Shown here: piece by piece, positions 4,949 to 7,903 of the stretch
Position numbering within the stretch: position 1 is the stretch's first letter
Layout of the letters: every line of letters begins with the position of its first letter
Assembly (NCBI GenBank): GCA_023423475.1
Contig: JAFAFN010000344.1
Span: 1 to 7,903 of the forward strand
DNA length: 7,903 nt
DNA from: Actinomycetes bacterium
GTDB lineage: Bacteria > Actinomycetota > Acidimicrobiia > Acidimicrobiales > Microtrichaceae
Direction of reading: 5' to 3'
The notes under the pieces: generated by a model
The model's database searches: none
Told to the model about the DNA's origin: nothing
The model's input: only the letters and a program-made list of their open reading frames with translations
Made by a program: the position numbers and the translations under genes

Positions 4949-5908
4949 ATGGGTATTTCCAAGATCTGGGTGTTCGGCGAAGCCACTGACGGCAAGCTGA
5001 CCAACACCACCCTCGAGATCCTGGCCAAGGCACGCGAGCTCGCCGACACCGTCGAGGTCGTCACGGCCGCCGGTGGCGACGTCGCCACCGAAGCCGGTGC
5101 CAACGGGGCCACCAAGGTCCTCACCGTCGCCGCCGAGGGCAAGCTGCTCGGCGCACCGGTCGCGGGTGCGATCGCCGCCGCGATCGAGGCCGGCAACGGT
5201 CCCGACGCCATCCTGCTGGCCACCAGCTACGACGGCCGCGATGTCGCCGGCCGCCTGTCGGTCAAGGCCGACGCACCGGTCATCACCAACGTCGTGAACC
5301 TCGTCGAGCGTGACGGCGCCCTCGCCGGTGTCGAGCCGATCTTTGGCGGCACCACCGACGTGGTCACCAAGTTCACGACCGACAAGGTCGGCATCTTCCT
5401 GATCCGTCCGAAGTCGTTCGCGGCCGAGGAGACCGGTGGCGCTGCCGCCGGCGTCGAGGAGCTCGCCGTGCCCGACCTGGGTGCCACCGGCGCCCCGACG
5501 GTCACCAACCGCTTCGTCGAGGAGAAGACCGGCCCGAGCCTCGACGACGCAGCTGTCGTCGTCGCCGGTGGTCGTGGTCTGGGCGAGAAGGACAACTTCC
5601 AGCTCGTCGAGGACCTCGCCAAGCTGCTCAGCGATGCCCCGGGTGCGTCCCGTGCCATCGTGGACGCCGGCTGGGTGCCCTACTCGTACCAGGTCGGTCA
5701 GACCGGCAAGGTCGTGAAGCCGACGGTCTACATCGCAGCGGGCATCTCCGGTGCGACGCAGCACCTGGTGGGCATGAAGGGCTCCAAGAACATCATCGCC
5801 ATCAACAAGGACCCCGAGGCCCCGATCTTCTCGGTGGCCGACCTGGGCATCGTCGGTGACGTGCACAAGGTCATGCCGAAGCTCATCGAGGCCCTCCAGG
5901 CCCGCTGA
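4949..5908 (+). CDS. etfA: Electron transfer flavoprotein alpha subunit
   Basis: A 319-residue EtfA, the FAD-carrying large subunit that pairs with the preceding EtfB. The N-terminal domain (about 1-190) starts [10 protein letters not shown] and contains [14 protein letters not shown] (91-104), typical of the subunit. The C-terminal FAD domain shows VVAGGRGLG (204-212), [13 protein letters not shown] (232-244), QVGQTGK (248-254), the hallmark [12 protein letters not shown] (261-272) and [11 protein letters not shown] (284-294). All FAD-contact motifs are present, so the protein should be functional. The gene ends 32 nt before a strong terminator, which closes the etfBA operon. In some actinobacteria a cysteine desulfurase gene follows etfA; here a convergent sigma-factor operon does. 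Confidence 0.97.
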   Translation: MGISKIWVFGEATDGKLTNTTLEILAKARELADTVEVVTAAGGDVATEAGANGATKVLTVAAEGKLLGAPVAGAIAAAIEAGNGPDAILLATSYDGRDVAGRLSVKADAPVITNVVNLVERDGALAGVEPIFGGTTDVVTKFTTDKVGIFLIRPKSFAAEETGGAAAGVEELAVPDLGATGAPTVTNRFVEEKTGPSLDDAAVVVAGGRGLGEKDNFQLVEDLAKLLSDAPGASRAIVDAGWVPYSYQVGQTGKVVKPTVYIAAGISGATQHLVGMKGSKNIIAINKDPEAPIFSVADLGIVGDVHKVMPKLIEALQAR

Positions 5909-5939
5909 TCTTCCGCTGCTCCGGCAGCACCTGTTCCGA

Positions 5940-5973
5940 ACGACGGCCCCCGGCGCACGCCGGGGGCCGTCGT
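5940..5973. terminator. Very strong bidirectional terminator hairpin after etfA
   Basis: A perfect 15-bp stem (5940-5954 with 5959-5973) is closed by a GCAC loop; the stem core is GGCCCCCGGC. CGTTCCC follows on the plus strand. It lies in the 155-bp gap between etfA and the convergent sigma gene and can stop transcripts from both. A smaller CACCC-GAA-GGGTG hairpin at 5991-6003 and a GCTGC/GCAGC stem at 5915-5928 flank it. The rest of the gap shows nothing further. Confidence 0.85.
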
Positions 5974-6063
5974 CGTTCCCGGATCCGCGACACCCGAAGG
6001 GTGCCGCGGGACGGCCGTTCCAGGCAGCGTCCCACGGCACATTTCGGTGTCGGGTGAGGCGGG

Positions 6064-6588
6064 TCAGCGCTCGCCGAGCAGCGACTCGAGTCGACCGAGC
6101 GCGCGGTGCAGGCGGGACTTCACCGTGCCGGCCGGGGTACTGACGATCGTGGCGATCTCGGGCACCGTGTGGTCGAGGTAGTAGCGCAGCACGACCAGCT
6201 CTCGCAGCTCCGGTTCGAGCTGCTGGAGCGCGTCGACGAGGTAGTCGCCGCCGACCGGCTCCTCCCTGGTGCGCATCCTCCGCAGCGCACGGTCGCGCAC
6301 CGATCGGCGCCGCCCGATGTCTCGGCAGCGGTTGACCGCCACGGTGCGCACGAAGCCCTCCGGGTTGTCGATCGAACCCCAGCGCACCAGCAGCTCGGTG
6401 AACGCCTCCTGCGCGACCTCCTCGGCCTCGCCGGTGCGGCCCAGCATCAGATAGGCCATGCGCACGACCTGCGGGTGCTCACGTTCGAAGAGCAGCCCAA
6501 AGGTCACGGCGGTGGTGTCCTCGGCGCCGTCGTCGCGTCGGGTCAGGACCAGTCGGGGCAGCGCCGGCTCACCGACCACGCCGCTCAT
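6064..6588 (-). CDS. ECF / SigE-family RNA polymerase sigma factor
   Basis: A 174-residue sigma-70 family factor with only regions 2 and 4. Region 2 (about 30-95) contains AYLMLGRTGEAEEVAQEAF and EGFVRTVAVNRCRD, the core-binding and -10-reading part. Region 4 (about 116-172) ends in the helix-turn-helix IATIVSTPAGTVKSRLHRAL, which should read the -35. Size and motifs fit the SigE-like ECF group common in actinomycetes. The ATG at 6588 overlaps the stop of the upstream gene as ATGA, with AGGGG 6 nt upstream, so the two are translationally coupled. The first 29 residues are not conserved-looking. The upstream membrane protein is the likely signalling partner. The target genes are unknown, although the operon's own promoter carries an ECF-like motif. 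Confidence 0.93.
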   Translation of the reverse strand: MSGVVGEPALPRLVLTRRDDGAEDTTAVTFGLLFEREHPQVVRMAYLMLGRTGEAEEVAQEAFTELLVRWGSIDNPEGFVRTVAVNRCRDIGRRRSVRDRALRRMRTREEPVGGDYLVDALQQLEPELRELVVLRYYLDHTVPEIATIVSTPAGTVKSRLHRALGRLESLLGER

Positions 6589-7655
6589 CCCTCGCCCCTG
6601 TCGACCGCGCCCAGATCGACCGCTCCGCCGGCGATGGAGGTCGTGGTCTCGGCACGTCCTCCAGCGTCGATGCCGATCGTGGTCGTCGTTCGCTCGCCGT
6701 ACTCGTCGATCCCGACGACGGTGGTCGTGGTGGTGCTCACCGCGTTCGGCGTGCCCCGACCGGCGATCAGATAGTCCGCCGCGTGGACCTGTTGGATGGA
6801 GACGTACTCCATCTGCGCGGTGTCGACCGCGAGCGAGCCCTTCCTCAGGGGCATCCCGTCGCTCGGGCGGTAGACCACGAAGCTGTCCGCCTCTTGCGAA
6901 CTCAGCGTCACGGTGGCGCCGCCATCGGCGACGCCCGCATCGCCGGGGCCGCCGATGACGCCGGGCATCTCACCGAGCGATTTCGCCACGGCGGCGGCGC
7001 GTTCGGGGCCGAGGATGCCCGTCGCGATGAGCTCCATCATCCCTCTCACCTGGGCATCGTCGCCGAAAGCCACCGGTCCGGTCGGTATCTGGGTCCGGAA
7101 GCCGTAACCCGTCGCAGCGAGTGCCGCTGCCAGCTCCCGCGGAGGGGCGAACCGGTTGGCGTCGATCGCAGCCAGCACCGCTTCGCTGTCGAACGGCTCT
7201 GATGGCGAGAGCGCGCCGAGCTCGTCCAGCGGCCCATTCGCGAAGTGCACACTGTCGCCGGTGAAGAGCATCGCCCATTCGCCGCCCATCTTCGGGTCCT
7301 CGGCGATCATCTCGGCCGTCGCGTTCGGGTACCGGTAGATCACCAGGGTGGCATCAGCGGGTCCGGAGGGAACTGGTGCCGCCGTCGTGGCTGTACTGCC
7401 CTCCGCTGGGCCCGCGGTCACGCCGGTCGACGGGTCGTCGCCCGTCACCACCGCCACGCCGACGGCGATGACCGCCACCGCTGCGGCGCTGCCAAGCAGC
7501 ACACCGGTCCGTGAACGGCGGCGACGAGCGGTGGCTCGGGCCCGGACCGCGACGAGCGCGTCGGGGTCGGGCGTGGCCGCGGCTGCGCTGCGGCGGAGCC
7601 GGTCGGGGAGCGAGCGTTCGAGCGCCGATGGTGGGAGTTCGTCGATCTGGTTCAT
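6585..7655 (-). CDS. Membrane-anchored sigma-partner protein (CU044_5270-like), putative anti-sigma
   Basis: A 356-residue single-pass membrane protein. Residues 1-50 are cytosolic and rich in Arg (RRRRSR at 44-49). A hydrophobic helix spans about 51-71, so the N-terminus should be inside. An extracellular part of about 285 residues follows, starting with a Thr/Ser/Pro/Gly linker (72-100). Residues about 155-280 resemble the exported part of CU044_5270-type proteins, including the LGEMPGV block (227-233) and VVYRPSDGMPL (260-270). Such proteins commonly sit beside SigE-family sigma genes. A Thr-rich imperfect repeat occupies 308-341. There is no cysteine, so this is not a zinc-type (ZAS) anti-sigma. 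It is the first gene of the operon, ahead of the sigma gene. A role in holding or signalling to the sigma factor is inferred from context; the family assignment rests on remembered patterns. Confidence 0.75.
   Translation of the reverse strand: MNQIDELPPSALERSLPDRLRRSAAAATPDPDALVAVRARATARRRRSRTGVLLGSAAAVAVIAVGVAVVTGDDPSTGVTAGPAEGSTATTAAPVPSGPADATLVIYRYPNATAEMIAEDPKMGGEWAMLFTGDSVHFANGPLDELGALSPSEPFDSEAVLAAIDANRFAPPRELAAALAATGYGFRTQIPTGPVAFGDDAQVRGMMELIATGILGPERAAAVAKSLGEMPGVIGGPGDAGVADGGATVTLSSQEADSFVVYRPSDGMPLRKGSLAVDTAQMEYVSIQQVHAADYLIAGRGTPNAVSTTTTTVVGIDEYGERTTTTIGIDAGGRAETTTSIAGGAVDLGAVDRGEG
6633..6734 (-). repeat. Thr-rich imperfect repeat in the tail of the membrane protein
   Basis: Three degenerate units encode TTTTTVVGIDEYGER, TTTTIGIDAGGRAE and TTTSI-A (residues 308-341). 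They appear as clusters of gtggtcgt-like DNA on the plus strand. The segment lies on the predicted outer side, near the C-terminus. It may be a flexible, possibly glycosylated, stalk or cell-wall-contacting tail. Variation in copy number would be expected if it is replication-slippage derived. Confidence 0.55.
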
Positions 7656-7663
7656 GCTTCCAT

Positions 7664-7689
7664 GACGAAGCAGCGGCCCGGATCGTTCT
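7664..7689 (-). promoter_or_regulatory. Candidate ECF-type promoter of the sigma operon
   Basis: On the minus strand AGAAC (7689-7685) and CGTC (7667-7664) are 17 bp apart, close to the GGAAC/CGTC pattern of many ECF-dependent promoters. The ATG at 7655 follows the CGTC by 8 nt and no properly spaced ribosome site is seen, which suits a leaderless message. If real, the sigma factor would drive its own operon. The match is short and could be chance. Confidence 0.35.
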
Positions 7690-7717
7690 CACGAGTTCGG
7701 ATCTCGTCGCGGATCCG
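7679..7717. repeat. Three CGGATC words in the divergent control region
   Basis: CGGATC occurs at 7679-7684, 7698-7703 and 7710-7715, the last within the palindrome CGGATCCG (7710-7717). ACGAG/CTCGT arms (7691-7695 and 7703-7707) overlap the middle copy. The cluster covers most of the 74-bp region between the sigma operon and the acetolactate decarboxylase gene and may be a regulator array. No known motif is recognised. Confidence 0.35.
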
Positions 7718-7723
7718 TAGCCT
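7718..7723 (+). promoter_or_regulatory. Candidate -10 element of the acetolactate decarboxylase gene
   Basis: TAGCCT fits the actinobacterial TANNNT pattern and lies 6 nt before the GTG at 7730. No Shine-Dalgarno is present, so a leaderless transcript is likely. A -35 is not obvious. Confidence 0.4.
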
Positions 7724-7729
7724 GGACCG

Positions 7730-7903
7730 GTGACCGACATCATCGACGACCGCCTCATCGGCGCGCTGCACCTGCGCGCGCTCGACCGGTCTGGCTTCGA
7801 CCACGATCCGGCGCTCGAGCACGTCGCCTTCCAGGCCGGGACGCTGGATGCCCTGATGGCGGGTGGCTACGACGGTGACGCGACCATCGGTGAGCTGCTG
7901 GCG
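7730..7903 (+). CDS. budA: Alpha-acetolactate decarboxylase, N-terminal part (runs off the window)
   Basis: The first 58 codons are present. The enzyme converts 2-acetolactate to acetoin and CO2 in the cytosol, either as an overflow/fermentation step towards acetoin and butanediol or to drain acetolactate from branched-chain amino-acid synthesis. The segment FQAGTLDALMAGGYDGDATIGELL matches the family's early block, in which a strand reading like STLxALLxGVYDGDxTIGELL precedes HGDFGLGTF; the sequence ends just before that second block. Metal-ligand histidines lie beyond the window. The GTG at 7730 gives a roughly 30-residue lead before this block, as in known members. It is divergent from the sigma operon, so shared control is possible. 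alsD is the alternative symbol. Confidence 0.85.
   Translation, partial: MTDIIDDRLIGALHLRALDRSGFDHDPALEHVAFQAGTLDALMAGGYDGDATIGELLA

Noticed and set aside
4802..6040. Minus-strand open frame of 412 codons opposite etfA
   Set aside because: The Gly/Asp/Arg-rich product has no recognisable motif and mirrors the codon pattern of the intact etfB/etfA genes.
5978..6063. Possible small RNA or small gene between the etfA terminator and the sigma gene
   Set aside because: Only a 5-bp CACCC/GGGTG hairpin is visible, with no promoter, ribosome site or conserved-looking frame.
7656..7663. ATG at 7663 on the minus strand as start of the membrane protein
   Set aside because: It reads only Met-Glu-Ala before a stop and is out of frame with the 7655 ATG; it overlaps the proposed -10 to start interval.
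1..7903. Mobile element, CRISPR, tRNA or phage signatures
   Set aside because: No transposase or integrase motifs, no regularly spaced repeats, no cloverleaf-like sequence, and composition looks even across the window.

Overview
The window reads as chromosomal DNA of a GC-rich actinomycete. It carries a WhiB protein, a family essentially confined to Actinomycetota and their phages, and a PdtaS-type sensor kinase. Several starts have a -10-like hexamer 6-7 nt upstream and no Shine-Dalgarno sequence, which suits the leaderless mRNAs common in this phylum. A deep lineage such as Acidimicrobiia is possible, but that is a guess. All the DNA looks like native core genome; I see no insertion sequence, tRNA, rRNA, CRISPR array or phage gene.

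Layout. (1) 35-2107: a cytosolic PdtaS-like histidine kinase (+) converges on a WhiB1-like iron-sulfur regulator (-). From memory this is the same convergent arrangement as Rv3220c/Rv3219 of Mycobacterium tuberculosis. Hairpins separate the genes, and one is built into the last codons of the kinase. (2) 2108-2345: the divergent control region of whiB and a glycerophosphodiester phosphodiesterase gene, with a good promoter facing whiB. (3) 2346-4038: the phosphodiesterase (+) and a diacylglycerol-kinase-family lipid kinase (-) converge on a 22-nt gap filled by a hairpin. Both may act in phospholipid turnover. (4) 4039-4136: a 98-bp divergent region with two perfect inverted repeats and a promoter, apparently leaderless, for etfB. 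(5) 4137-5908: etfB-etfA, the electron-transfer flavoprotein that carries electrons from acyl-CoA and related dehydrogenases, ending at a very strong hairpin. (6) 7655-6064 (-): a two-gene operon of a membrane-anchored protein with a Thr-rich tail and an ECF/SigE-type sigma factor, overlapping by ATGA. It converges on etfA. (7) 7730-7903 (+): the 5' part of an alpha-acetolactate decarboxylase gene, divergent from that operon across a 74-bp region with repeated CGGATC words.

Most genes are recognisable household or regulatory genes. The parts most worth following are the kinase that lacks the cysteines reported to sense NO and copper in M. tuberculosis PdtaS, the operator-like palindrome inside the etf promoter, and the sigma operon whose membrane partner is encoded first and has no zinc-anti-sigma cysteines.
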